From Bacteroidales bacterium (GTDB lineage Bacteria; Bacteroidota; Bacteroidia; Bacteroidales; P3), in contig JAFWBF010000162.1 in NCBI GenBank assembly GCA_017507285.1, positions 1-21,931 of the forward strand: a stretch of DNA of 21,931 nt, written 5' to 3'. The notes beneath the pieces are model-generated. The model worked only from the letters and a program-made list of their open reading frames with translations. It made no database searches and had not been told where the DNA came from. The translations under genes were made by a program, and so were the position numbers. Shown one piece after another: positions 7,627 through 15,801 of this stretch. Position 1 is the first letter of the stretch. Each line of letters opens with the position of its first letter.

Positions 7627-8490
7627 TCAATATTCCCAAAGTTCATCCTCAAATTCAAATATTGCATCCTCAATACGCTCAGCCTCATTCAAAGCATCAA
7701 CACCTAAAAAGTAATCGTTGATATAAGTGTTATGCCTATTATCTTCCCTAATTATAAAGCTATTAAAATAACGGGTATAGAAAATCTCTTCCCACGATGG
7801 AAGATTTGCTAAATTGTAATCACGATAGACATATCTATTTGCAAGCAGTTTCTTCACCTTTTGCGACATCAAAGGCACCCAAAATAGCGTTACATCTCCC
7901 CTCAACTCCAAATCGCCCTCCTCATCTGCACGGACATCCTGCATAACGAAAGCTATACCTATTATTTGGACAGCAAAATCCGACAACTCTTTATCCAAAT
8001 ACCAAACCTCTTTCACTTTCAACTGAAAAATATATTCCGAAGAAAACTCCTTTGGCACAATGACCGCCTGATAGTCCGTTATACCTTCCTCATCCTCTAT
8101 CTCCAACCATAAAGTGTCTATAACTGTATAACGTTTTTTTAGCACCTCATTGTCTATAGGTCTCTTAAATTCATCATCCTCAAAAACAGTTATCTCACCA
8201 TCTAAAATAGCATCCCATATAGTATATGCCAGGTTTTTACGTCCTTCAATACCCTCTTCCTCATAAGGATAATAAAAGAATTGATTAAATCGTTCTCTAA
8301 AATCAATTACCCTCCATATAGTTGTCTCCCATATCACATCAGTACCTCTTACCGGTTCACGCAGTAAAGCTTTTCTTTCAGCTCCAAACGAACGATCATA
8401 GAAATTCCCCACACCATAATCAGTTTGAGCATAGAGCGTAGTACCAAAAAGGTAAATGACAAATAATAATATTTTTGACTTTCTATTCAT
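7627..8490 (-). CDS. Second PorN/GldN-type type IX secretion protein (tandem paralogue)
   Basis: This 287-residue protein is a paralogue of porN just upstream. It has a signal peptide (MNRKSKILLFVIYLFGTTLYA|Q, residues 1-21). It shares with PorN the block PVRGTDVIWETTIWRVIDFR followed by ERFNQFFYYP, then RKNLAYTIWDAI, DDEFKRPI, VTLFWVP, RYFNSFIIRE, a DYxxGxDAL motif and the identical WEY terminus. GldN/PorN forms the periplasmic ring with lipoprotein GldK/PorK. Flavobacterium johnsoniae has a similar tandem pair, gldN-gldO, where GldO is partly redundant; orthology with GldO is inference. An intrinsic terminator ends 8 bases before its start codon, so expression may depend on readthrough or on a separate promoter I could not see. 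It is the last gene of the operon and faces tsaB tail to tail. Confidence 0.88.
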   Translation of the reverse strand: MNRKSKILLFVIYLFGTTLYAQTDYGVGNFYDRSFGAERKALLREPVRGTDVIWETTIWRVIDFRERFNQFFYYPYEEEGIEGRKNLAYTIWDAILDGEITVFEDDEFKRPIDNEVLKKRYTVIDTLWLEIEDEEGITDYQAVIVPKEFSSEYIFQLKVKEVWYLDKELSDFAVQIIGIAFVMQDVRADEEGDLELRGDVTLFWVPLMSQKVKKLLANRYVYRDYNLANLPSWEEIFYTRYFNSFIIREDNRHNTYINDYFLGVDALNEAERIEDAIFEFEDELWEY

Positions 8491-8498
8491 GAATACAC

Positions 8499-8532
8499 AA
8501 AAAAAACTGCCTTTTATTAGAAGGCAGTTTTT
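8499..8532 (-). terminator. Intrinsic terminator between the two porN genes
   Basis: On the - strand AAAAACTGCCTT pairs perfectly with AAGGCAGTTTTT (12 bp, 7-base loop), and the transcript continues with a run of eight T (8506 to 8499). It begins 18 bases after the porN stop. The T-run ends only 8 bases before the ATG of the second porN gene at 8490, so the terminator also acts as the leader of that gene. Confidence 0.85.
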
Positions 8533-8550
8533 CTACTAATATAAGCTAGA

Positions 8551-9450
8551 TTAATATTCCCACATATCCAATTCTATATTGAATATACGTTCTGAAATAT
8601 TTTCTGATTCTATCAAAGCATCTTCGCCTGTCAAATAATCAGCAATAGAACGGTTATAATCATTAGTTTCTCTAATTATGAAACTTTCAAAATAACGTTG
8701 AATAAAGATGTCATCATAAGAACGAGGAGAAACTTGATTAAATTCATCGTATGCATCATGTTTTACCAACACATTGCGCACTCTCATATCGTTCATAGGA
8801 ATCCAAAATAGAGTTACCGGATTACATTCTCTTTCTCCATCACGATCTTTACAATCGTTATACACAAATGCCAAACCAACAATTCTCACATTTTGACGAG
8901 TATCTTGCTTATTGATATACCAATACTCTTTCAACTTGATTTGATAGATATCTTCAGCATTCAACTTTCTTTCAATGAATGTTTCCACCCATATTTCATT
9001 TCCCTCTTCATCTTCATCGGTATAACCCGAAGTATCTATACGAAAATACTTCGCCTTTAATGTTTCAAAATCAATAGGAGGTCTTTTAAATTCATCATCT
9101 TCAGAATCGTAAGCCTCAATTTGGCCGGTTTCCAATGCTTCCCAAATCGTATAGAACAAGTTCTTACGTTTTTGAGTATTTCCATCTTCTTCACGTTGTA
9201 TTGGGAAATAGAAAAACTGATTGAATTTCTCTCTCATATCAATAGTTCTCCAAATACAAGTTTTCCAAACTACATCCGACTCACGAACAGGAGCATACGG
9301 GATTGCCCTTCTCTCTGAAGTCAAATGTTTCTCATAGAAACCATCAAAATTGTTCTCATTCTCTTCAGCATCCACAACATTCTGAGCAAATACGGAATAA
9401 CTCATTGCCGAAAAAATGAATAATCCTAAACAAAACGCTATTTTTTTCAT
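8551..9450 (-). CDS. porN: Type IX secretion periplasmic ring protein PorN (GldN)
   Basis: PorN with the lipoprotein PorK forms the large periplasmic ring under the outer membrane of the type IX system. The 299-residue protein has a signal peptide (MKKIAFCLGLFIFSAMSYSVFA|Q, residues 1-22). The family blocks are present: PVRESDVVWKTCIWRTIDMR, then EKFNQFFYFP, RKNLFYTIWEAL, DDEFKRPPIDFE, an IKLKEYWYI strand, VTLFWIP, RYFESFIIRE, DYLTGEDAL and the WEY end. The gene follows porM by 47 bases. The mRNA between them can form a small GACC-GAAA-GGTC hairpin with a GNRA loop (9469-9480). A strong terminator follows, making this the natural end of the core operon. Confidence 0.93.
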   Translation of the reverse strand: MKKIAFCLGLFIFSAMSYSVFAQNVVDAEENENNFDGFYEKHLTSERRAIPYAPVRESDVVWKTCIWRTIDMREKFNQFFYFPIQREEDGNTQKRKNLFYTIWEALETGQIEAYDSEDDEFKRPPIDFETLKAKYFRIDTSGYTDEDEEGNEIWVETFIERKLNAEDIYQIKLKEYWYINKQDTRQNVRIVGLAFVYNDCKDRDGERECNPVTLFWIPMNDMRVRNVLVKHDAYDEFNQVSPRSYDDIFIQRYFESFIIRETNDYNRSIADYLTGEDALIESENISERIFNIELDMWEY

Positions 9451-9497
9451 ATTAATCTATTTTTAGCAGACCTTTCGGTCCATATTAAACTTCACAT

Positions 9498-11183
9498 TTA
9501 TTGCATCTTCACAACAGCATTCAAAGTATGAACCCTACCATCGGGAGTTTTCACTTTTACATCATCGATATAAACCTTTTGACCTCTACGAGCTTTCTTA
9601 ATCATACTCTTCATTTCAGGATCGAAACGGTCGGTATTTTTAGCTACTATTTCCGACTTTCCACTACCTTGAATATTGAATGCAAATGAAGTAACCTTCA
9701 ATGGAGGAATCTTAAATTCAAAATCTTTCATTGCAACCTTGAAACCACCTATAGCTTCTAATTCTTCAGGTTTCATTGAACAATTACCTTCATTCTTACC
9801 AAACTTCAAGATTGGCACAGGTATACTCTTACAACGATATTTGAATTCGCCCATCTTCTTTCTATTACCATCAATATTAGCTTCTACAGTCATAGTTATA
9901 GGAGCAATTTTGGTTATATTGATGATATAAGAACCACCATCTTTTGCTTCGGGGTCAGGACGTATAGTACCGGCCGAAGATGTTACAAAAACATCCTTAT
10001 TATTAACTCCGGGTACAGATACCGAAAATGGATTGTCAATACCTGCATAAATAACATTCATATTTGTCAAAGAAACAACCGCATTAGGCATAGTTACGAA
10101 ATACTCTCCGCTGAAAGGATATGCCACTTCACCCGATTCTTTCTTTACATATATTTCTCCGGAATATTTTTGAGCTCCCAATCCGGCAGTTCCCACTACC
10201 CAATGAACGCTACCACTATCAGCAGCATCACCAACTATTTCTTTACCATTAATCTTTACTCTAAGATCGGCTTTAGAATCGTATGCCGCAACAAATATAT
10301 CTGCTTCATAGTTATCGCCCTGCATTACTGTAGTAGCTTTAGGTATAACACGAGCACGTACTTGGTCAAATTTAAAGTCATCAGCATTTACAGCCTTATA
10401 CAACATATTAGCCAAATCAAACTCGCAGTTCATAATGTCTGTAGTCATACGTGTAAGCAACACAACGTCGGCAACAGGAATATTACTTTCAAACACATGA
10501 CGCTCCCATACACCTTTTTCTGCATGTCCATGGACATTTAGAGTAAAGTTTTCGCCTTCCACTTCAAGACCAGGAAATTCTATGTTTTGAAAATCGGACA
10601 AAACAGCTTTCACATCAGCTTTATATTGTTCAATATGTTTACGAATTTGCACAGAACGCAAGTCTTCGTTTTCAACATTAAACTCACCATTACCCAAGAA
10701 GTGATTTTGCGCTGCTGCATCTGCACTTAACTGCTTCATAAATCCAACACCTACTGCTCCAACAACATCTTTCACTTTCTGAATATCTACAATACCATCT
10801 TCACCAATAAATTCTACCTTAATCTTCTCATGTGTTGCAGTATCTTCATATTCTGCAGTTTTTTCCAACTGTCCAATAAAATCATATTTGATACTATCAA
10901 TATAATCACGAAGTTCTTCAGAAAGTCTCTTTACCTCCAAAGCCTTCTTGTAATGATCTCCGGCTTTTTCAGGATTCGTTACAGCAAAATTTGCAAACTT
11001 AGTATAAGTATCTTCCACTTTTTCTAATACAGCTCGATTTGATTTATCCATTGTATCAGATACAGTGATAAAACTATTCAAAAGCATCGCCGATACATTC
11101 AACGCCAAAAGCGCTAAATATACCAAGTACATCATCGATATCATCTTCTGCCGGGGCGTCTCCGGACAATTTGTAGCACCCAT
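9498..11183 (-). CDS. porM: Type IX secretion/gliding motor protein PorM (GldM)
   Basis: PorM is the inner-membrane protein whose periplasmic stalk carries motor movement to the PorK/PorN ring. The 561-residue protein starts with MGATNCPETPRQKMISMMYL and a single transmembrane helix (about residues 17-36, MMYLVYLALLALNVSAMLLN). Arg11 in TPRQKM corresponds to the Arg9 that contacts GldL in Flavobacterium GldM. A long periplasmic region follows, fitting the four-domain D1-D4 stalk: a helical N-terminal part (about 40-220), then beta-rich domains with GVNNKDVFVTSSAG and ending in VHTLNAVVKMQ. Length is normal for Bacteroidales PorM. It sits 55 bases after porL, in the fixed order K-L-M-N. Confidence 0.95.
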   Translation of the reverse strand: MGATNCPETPRQKMISMMYLVYLALLALNVSAMLLNSFITVSDTMDKSNRAVLEKVEDTYTKFANFAVTNPEKAGDHYKKALEVKRLSEELRDYIDSIKYDFIGQLEKTAEYEDTATHEKIKVEFIGEDGIVDIQKVKDVVGAVGVGFMKQLSADAAAQNHFLGNGEFNVENEDLRSVQIRKHIEQYKADVKAVLSDFQNIEFPGLEVEGENFTLNVHGHAEKGVWERHVFESNIPVADVVLLTRMTTDIMNCEFDLANMLYKAVNADDFKFDQVRARVIPKATTVMQGDNYEADIFVAAYDSKADLRVKINGKEIVGDAADSGSVHWVVGTAGLGAQKYSGEIYVKKESGEVAYPFSGEYFVTMPNAVVSLTNMNVIYAGIDNPFSVSVPGVNNKDVFVTSSAGTIRPDPEAKDGGSYIINITKIAPITMTVEANIDGNRKKMGEFKYRCKSIPVPILKFGKNEGNCSMKPEELEAIGGFKVAMKDFEFKIPPLKVTSFAFNIQGSGKSEIVAKNTDRFDPEMKSMIKKARRGQKVYIDDVKVKTPDGRVHTLNAVVKMQ

Positions 11184-11238
11184 ATTCTATCTCTATTTTT
11201 AACTCGTTAAATATAATGATTAATCAGACTTTACGGAA

Positions 11239-12213
11239 TTAAATTCGTGTTTGCATTGCTGCCAACATATTACCGTATACTTTATTAAGTTCCGCAACTT
11301 TTCTTGACAATGCATCAACTTGTTCTTTGTATTTCAACACATCATCAGCAGAATTTGCGAAGTTAACCACCATATTTTGAATCTTATCTTGAACTTGCTT
11401 TGTAGCTTCTAATTGAGAAGTTGAATTTTGCAATTGAATTTCATACATTGCATTAATTGACGACAAGCTAGTAGCCATTTTCTTCAATTCTTCAACATAA
11501 GAAATATCACCCTTAGCTAAAGTTTGAGCAGTTTCTTTATATATATTTGACAAAGTAGCCACAGAATTGGTTGCATCCTTCAAACTGTCCAAATATGCTT
11601 CTGAAGTTTCAGAATCTTTATTGATTGAAGCAGCATTACGATGATAAGCATCTGTCAACTCTGTTATAGCTTCAGCAGCATTATCCATATTAGATACAAA
11701 TCTATCTGTAGCAGCAACAGCAGTAGTCATACCATTCAACGAGTTTGCCGAATCAGCCAAATTTTGCATTCCTTTTCCTAAACTTTCAAGCAATTCAGGT
11801 CCTATTTTTGCATCTTCCAACATCTTATCCAATTGTTGTGACAATGGATCGTTCATTTGCATAACAACACCAGCACCACCAACATTGCGACGACCGGAAG
11901 GAATTGAAATATGCTCTCTAACTTCATCGTCATCATCATCGTCAGAGTGAAGTTCTGCTTCACCATGATCCATTCCTGCCAATTCAGGATATACCAAACT
12001 CCAATCATATTCTACGTGCAACGGCTCAATAGCAGAGAACAAGAAAATGATAGCTTCTGTACTCATACCTACTACAATCATAAGGTCGGCACCTGGCCAG
12101 TGCATAATCTTAAACATAGCACCTAAAATCACGATGGCAGCTCCGATACCATACAATTTAGCCATAAAGTTTTTGTAGCCCTTACTGCGAACTAAATTAT
12201 CAAGTTTACTCAT
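11239..12213 (-). CDS. porL: Type IX secretion/gliding motor protein PorL (GldL)
   Basis: PorL forms the pentameric, proton-driven inner-membrane motor around PorM. The 324-residue protein has two transmembrane helices: about residues 19-36 (KLYGIGAAIVILGAMFKI) and 43-62 (DLMIVVGMSTEAIIFLFSAI). Lys35 in MFKIMHWPG and Glu53 in STEAII line up with Lys27 and Glu49 of Flavobacterium GldL, residues implicated in proton coupling. After AIEPLHVEYDW comes a cytoplasmic region with a run of six Asp (residues 91-96) and then long helices without Pro, probably coiled coil, to the end. The GAT/GAC-rich code for the Asp run is a short microsatellite and could vary between strains. The gene lies 57 bases after porK. 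Confidence 0.95.
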   Translation of the reverse strand: MSKLDNLVRSKGYKNFMAKLYGIGAAIVILGAMFKIMHWPGADLMIVVGMSTEAIIFLFSAIEPLHVEYDWSLVYPELAGMDHGEAELHSDDDDDDEVREHISIPSGRRNVGGAGVVMQMNDPLSQQLDKMLEDAKIGPELLESLGKGMQNLADSANSLNGMTTAVAATDRFVSNMDNAAEAITELTDAYHRNAASINKDSETSEAYLDSLKDATNSVATLSNIYKETAQTLAKGDISYVEELKKMATSLSSINAMYEIQLQNSTSQLEATKQVQDKIQNMVVNFANSADDVLKYKEQVDALSRKVAELNKVYGNMLAAMQTRI

Positions 12214-12270
12214 AATTTAATGTTTTTTGTTTGTTCTGTTTATGTTTTTTATTTTACTCTTCTAGATTTA

Positions 12271-13638
12271 TTAATAAGCATATACATTAGATGCTGCTTT
12301 CATATTATCACCTTTTACACGGCCTAAATAAGAATCTACACATCTGAATCCGATATAAGATTTTGCTGTATCTTGGAACTCGTAAGTTCTTGTTTGTACT
12401 TGTATATAGTACTTTTGATCTTTCCATGAACCACCGCGTATAACTTTACGTTTCATTGCTGGAGGATCATCATCAGCGGCATTATAGGTATTTACTAACG
12501 ATAAGCTATTACCTACAATATATATTGATTCATTGTATGCATCTTCACACCATTCAGCAACATTACCAGACATATCATACAATCCAAAATCATTTGGAGC
12601 GTAGTGTCCAACCATCAATGTTCTCATACCACCATCATCATCATAATGGCCTCTCAATGGTTCATAGTTTGCCAAGAAACAACCATTTATATTTCTGATG
12701 TAAGGACCGCCCCATGGGTATGGCATATCCGATATACCTCCACGTGCTGCATATTCCCATTCTGCTTCACTTGGCAAACGGAAATCACACATCTCTGCAT
12801 AATCTATTGATCTCAAATAGTTGTTCAAATAGTTAGATCTCCAAACGCAGAATGCTTTTGCTTGCTTCCACGAAACACCAACTACCGGATAATGATCGTA
12901 TGCAGGTGAAGAGAAATATAGACGTGAATAATCATCATTATTACTATACACGTAATCATGTATCCAACACAAAGTATCGGGATATACATTGATAACTTCT
13001 TTCTTTATAATCTGAGTTCTATCGTTCAAACCTTTTGGACGATTAGCAAACATTGTTCCTTTATATTCTTCTTTTTGACTGTTAGAAAAATCAGTCTTTA
13101 GAGCTGCTTGTCTATAGTCTATCCAATAGTACAAGAAGTTCAACTTTGCAGGGTCAACAGATCTACGGTTGTAGAATCTATCTTTTACTGCAAAATATAG
13201 TGGTTCCAATGCTTCACGAAATTCGGGATTCTCCCAATCGATTTTTGTTTCCCAATTGATGATTGCAGGTTCAATAGGTTCACCATATTCATCTTCTTCA
13301 ATCAAGAAACCCTCAATACCGGCTTCACCCAACAATTTACGAGCAATAGAATCTCTCACCCAATAAACGAACTGACGGTATTCATTGTTGGTTATCTCTG
13401 TTTCATCCATAAAGAAAGAACCAACCTGTACAGTTCTTAAAGGAGACGTTACTCCATAAACATTGTCCTGGGCTCCACCGCCCATTATGAAGTTTCCTTG
13501 TTCAACAAACACCATTCCTGCAGGGTCTATATCTTCAAATATTTGACGATCTCTAACTCCTGTCAGTTCTCCTTTGTCGCTAGTAGCACAACTCCATAGC
13601 AACATCACTCCGCTGAGCATTAAAACTATTTTCTTCAT
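12271..13638 (-). CDS. porK: Type IX secretion ring lipoprotein PorK (GldK), sulfatase-modifying-factor fold
   Basis: PorK is the outer-membrane lipoprotein of the periplasmic PorK/PorN ring. I choose the start at 13638 (MKKIVLMLSG) because it begins a clean lipoprotein signal with lipobox LLWSC (Cys17); the frame also has a Met eight codons upstream at 13662. The 455-residue protein carries the FGE-sulfatase fold: MVFVEQGNFIMGG, DETEITNNEYRQF, PVVGVSWKQAKAFCVWR, FRLPSEAEWEYAARGG, YPWGGPYI, DFGLYDMSGNVAEWCED and VIRGGSWKDQ, ending with YIGFRCV. In this family the fold is structural, not enzymatic. The gene lies 88 bases after porP and 57 before porL. Confidence 0.93.
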   Translation of the reverse strand: MKKIVLMLSGVMLLWSCATSDKGELTGVRDRQIFEDIDPAGMVFVEQGNFIMGGGAQDNVYGVTSPLRTVQVGSFFMDETEITNNEYRQFVYWVRDSIARKLLGEAGIEGFLIEEDEYGEPIEPAIINWETKIDWENPEFREALEPLYFAVKDRFYNRRSVDPAKLNFLYYWIDYRQAALKTDFSNSQKEEYKGTMFANRPKGLNDRTQIIKKEVINVYPDTLCWIHDYVYSNNDDYSRLYFSSPAYDHYPVVGVSWKQAKAFCVWRSNYLNNYLRSIDYAEMCDFRLPSEAEWEYAARGGISDMPYPWGGPYIRNINGCFLANYEPLRGHYDDDGGMRTLMVGHYAPNDFGLYDMSGNVAEWCEDAYNESIYIVGNSLSLVNTYNAADDDPPAMKRKVIRGGSWKDQKYYIQVQTRTYEFQDTAKSYIGFRCVDSYLGRVKGDNMKAASNVYAY

Positions 13639-13726
13639 ATTGATAAGAATTTTAATATTCATAATAAGTTTCTTTTTCTAATATATAGTTTCTTCTTTTA
13701 CGACAATTCTGCAATAAGGTTACATT

Positions 13727-14752
13727 TTACAACAAATAACGTGTATTTTGATAACTTGATGGTGGCTTCGGAGGTATGATAACCTTGAAACAATACCTCA
13801 AATATAGTTCCATTGATCCCTTACTGCGACCTTCTTTACTAATTCCACCTAATGTAGATGTGGTAAAGTCGTAGGATAACCCTAATCTCATTTTATTCCA
13901 ATTCACGCCTGCCAATACAGCTATTGCGTCGTTAACACGATATGACAAACCGCCCCAAACCAAACGTTGATATTCCACCAAGCAAGATAAATCTAACTGA
14001 TAAAGCGAAAAATCAGCAGTTTTCAGCAAAAACGATGGCATTATTCTGTAAGATGGACTTGTGGGTAAAGCATATTCATAGCCTCCCATCAAATACACAC
14101 ATCTTGTGTTTTGAATATTCAACACATTACTCTTCGCTGCCAAAAGATTTTTCATTGACAATCCTACATAAGCTCTACCGGGAATTTGATAGAACAAACC
14201 GAAAGAGAAATCAGTAAGCATATCGCTTTGCGAACCGTCCTTAAGCAATGGGTCATCACTCGAGCCTACCGTAGGATTTGTGGGATCTCCTGTAATGTCA
14301 TCAATTCCTACAAGATTACTATAATCAATGGTACTATTGAGTATTCCGGCTTCTAAACCAACCGAAAGTACTCCCTTGGCCCAATTAAAATGAAATGCAT
14401 AATCAATATTGATAGTGGTCGAAGACGTGTAACCAACTTGATCCGAAAGGAAAGTTGCACCCAAACCGCCATGCAAAAATGATATAGGCATATCAAAAGT
14501 GAACAAAAAATTACGAGGTGTTACGCCTCCACTTCCCCCGGGGGTAGGTGGATCTAATGTCAATCCCATCCATTGATCGCGATACAAACCGGTAAGGCAT
14601 ATGGAGCCCGAGGTTCCTGCATAACCCGGATTGTACGACATCTTGTTAAACATGTACTGCGTAAACTGTGCCTCCTGCTGAGCATGGCAGTGAGACAAAA
14701 AAACCCATATCAATAGCAAAAATGATATATTCTTCAAGGTTTTAATTTTCAT
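13727..14752 (-). CDS. porP: Type IX secretion outer-membrane protein PorP (SprF family)
   Basis: The 341-residue protein has a signal peptide (MKIKTLKNISFLLLIWVFLSHCHA|Q, residues 1-24). It is followed by the PorP/SprF opening QEAQFTQYMFNKMSYNPGYAGTS in the usual place, then LTGLYRDQWMGL, and strands of a predicted barrel including GGLGATFLSDQVG, INIDYAFHF, LSVGLEAGI, YVGLSMKNLL and LRLGLSYDF-like segments. It ends with a strand rich in aromatics (MELYLRYCF) and a short Pro-rich tail. PorP associates with the PorK/PorN ring at the outer membrane and is required for secretion. It is the first gene of the operon and has a recognisable promoter and leader upstream (14813-14881). Confidence 0.93.
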   Translation of the reverse strand: MKIKTLKNISFLLLIWVFLSHCHAQQEAQFTQYMFNKMSYNPGYAGTSGSICLTGLYRDQWMGLTLDPPTPGGSGGVTPRNFLFTFDMPISFLHGGLGATFLSDQVGYTSSTTINIDYAFHFNWAKGVLSVGLEAGILNSTIDYSNLVGIDDITGDPTNPTVGSSDDPLLKDGSQSDMLTDFSFGLFYQIPGRAYVGLSMKNLLAAKSNVLNIQNTRCVYLMGGYEYALPTSPSYRIMPSFLLKTADFSLYQLDLSCLVEYQRLVWGGLSYRVNDAIAVLAGVNWNKMRLGLSYDFTTSTLGGISKEGRSKGSMELYLRYCFKVIIPPKPPSSYQNTRYLL

Positions 14753-14812
14753 GATGCAGTATTATTTATTTTATAATATATTTATTATCATTTACATATA
14801 ACCAAAATTCTC

Positions 14813-14834
14813 CCGATTTTCGCTGAAAAATCGG
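14813..14834 (-). promoter_or_regulatory. Hairpin in the leader of the type IX operon
   Basis: CCGATTTT and AAAATCGG form a perfect 8-bp stem with a 6-base loop (14821-14826), within the predicted leader between the start site near 14842 and the porP ATG at 14752. On the transcript it is followed by GAGAATTTTGG. It might act as an attenuator or stabiliser; no ligand-binding class is recognised. Confidence 0.35.
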
Positions 14835-14848
14835 TCTGAATACGACTT

Positions 14849-14881
14849 GCAAAGATAGCAAGATTTATTCAATCAGCCTAA
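14849..14881 (-). promoter_or_regulatory. Promoter of the porPKLMN operon
   Basis: On the - strand TATCTTTGC (14857 to 14849) fits the Bacteroides -7 consensus TAnnTTTG. Twenty bases upstream, TTAG (14881 to 14878) is a three-of-four match to the -33 TTTG box. Transcription would start near 14842, giving a leader of about 90 bases. In Porphyromonas the por genes depend on PorX/PorY and SigP; I cannot tell whether this site uses the housekeeping sigma factor, but its -7 box looks standard. Confidence 0.6.
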
Positions 14882-15181
14882 CCATTTTGCTTTTTTTTTT
14901 ACACTTCTCGTATTTTTTTCTTCAAAGTGCCGAAACAAATCAATCATTCACAAGTATTTAAATACCGAAAATCTTTTTTTCTTTTTTTTATCCCACATAG
15001 TTTATAAAAAGACATTTTTTTTCCCATTTTAGTTCAAATTATTTCTGTTTTTATCAAAAAAGAGGGATGAAACTTCAGATAATATCAACTTAAATATATA
15101 TCTTGCGTGTATCGTATTGAAAAACACAATCTCAACGTCTTCAATATATCCCCTTTCCCCATACCATCCAAAGTAAAAATC

Positions 15182-15223
15182 AACAAATACTGCCAAACAT
15201 AAAACAAATACTGCCAAACATAA
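15182..15223. repeat. Tandem duplication, two perfect copies of 21 bp
   Basis: The unit beginning AACAAATACTGCC and ending AAACATAA occurs at 15182-15202 and again at 15203-15223 without a difference. It is probably a recent slippage event and a likely site of length variation between strains. Confidence 0.85.
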
Positions 15224-15434
15224 ATATAAGCATATAAGTCGACTTGATAAAATATTGCATCATATAAATAAGAAAATTCATCACGATGAAAGTTTATCGG
15301 CATCGCATGGTAAGATAATCCCGAACACGAGGGATTTTCACCTATATCAGTATGCAATTTCAGCTAAATACCCTCCGCATTCATAAAATACAATAAAGCA
15401 CTGGCATACAAATTAATACATTTGACATCAAAAA

Positions 15435-15530
15435 TAGTATATCAAAAAGATGTTTGCACCCGGGTATGACGCAGTCGACAATATACTACAGATAAATTGA
15501 TGGTATACCATGAAAATATCATCCGGTATA
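15435..15530. repeat. Cluster of inverted repeats upstream of atoD
   Basis: TAGTATAT (15435-15442) is complementary to ATATACTA (15481-15488). ATGGTATACCAT (15500-15511) is a perfect 12-bp palindrome. TATACC (15504-15509) can alternatively pair with GGTATA (15525-15530). The segment is less AT-rich than its surroundings. It could be operators or a structured RNA; nothing identifies which. Confidence 0.4.
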
Positions 15531-15691
15531 TTAGGTCGAATATGTCAAAAAATTCCGAACGCAAATTTTTTATCAGTTACCTCAAAATAATAAACTGTTG
15601 GAACAAAAATTATAAAACATATAAATGCATTTTCATTCAACATGTTGTAAAAAAAAGCACGAAATCATTTCATTAATTGCAATTAAATTCA

Positions 15692-15700
15692 TATATTTGC
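15692..15700 (+). promoter_or_regulatory. Promoter -7 box for atoD-kal
   Basis: TATATTTGC matches TAnnTTTG. TTTC at 15668-15671, 20 bases upstream, is a three-of-four -33 box. The start site would fall near 15706, leaving a leader of about 95 bases before 15802. Confidence 0.6.
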
Positions 15701-15709
15701 AGTCTGTTT

Positions 15710-15736
15710 GTATCAAAAAAAAAATCATTTTGATAC
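15710..15736 (+). promoter_or_regulatory. Hairpin at the 5' end of the atoD leader
   Basis: GTATCAAAA (15710-15718) pairs perfectly with TTTTGATAC (15728-15736) around a 9-base loop (15719-15727). It lies immediately after the predicted start site, so it could be an operator near the promoter or a 5' stabilising hairpin. Confidence 0.4.
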
Positions 15737-15801
15737 TACAATGTATTAATTTACACCATAGTTACAATTTAGTACGAATAATTAAAATATAATATAAAAC
15801 G

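Larger units (their letters stand above)
14882..15691. other. AT-rich intergenic stretch without a convincing gene
   Basis: The stretch lies between divergent porP and atoD. The left part (14882-15060) contains many T and A runs. The middle holds a 21-bp tandem duplication (15182-15223), and the right part a cluster of palindromes (15435-15530). Two - strand frames (62 and 90 codons) overlap each other and the tandem repeat and lack family motifs, so I do not call them. No tRNA, tmRNA or other known RNA is recognised; a small RNA cannot be excluded. Confidence 0.6.

Noticed and set aside
9469..9480. GACC-GAAA-GGTC hairpin between porM and porN as a terminator or processing site
   Set aside because: The stem is only 4-5 bp and no T-tract follows. 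The GNRA loop is noted in the porN entry but does not support a separate feature.
11905..11960. GAT/GAC microsatellite in porL as a phase-variation tract
   Set aside because: It is a triplet repeat coding for six Asp, so length changes would stay in frame and alter only an acidic linker, not switch the gene off.
14882..15060. T-rich runs near porP as several terminators
   Set aside because: The runs lack adjacent stable stems and fit general AT-rich intergenic DNA upstream of a promoter.
15182..15223. Possible CRISPR remnant from the 21-bp direct repeat
   Set aside because: The two copies are immediately adjacent with no spacer, and no cas gene is present. It is a simple tandem duplication.
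15085..15357. 90-codon - strand frame in the porP-atoD gap, with a YVWQYL duplication
   Set aside because: The peptide repeat is only the translation of the 21-bp tandem duplication. The frame overlaps another - strand frame at 15029-15217, composition is that of AT-rich non-coding DNA, and no upstream promoter box is evident.
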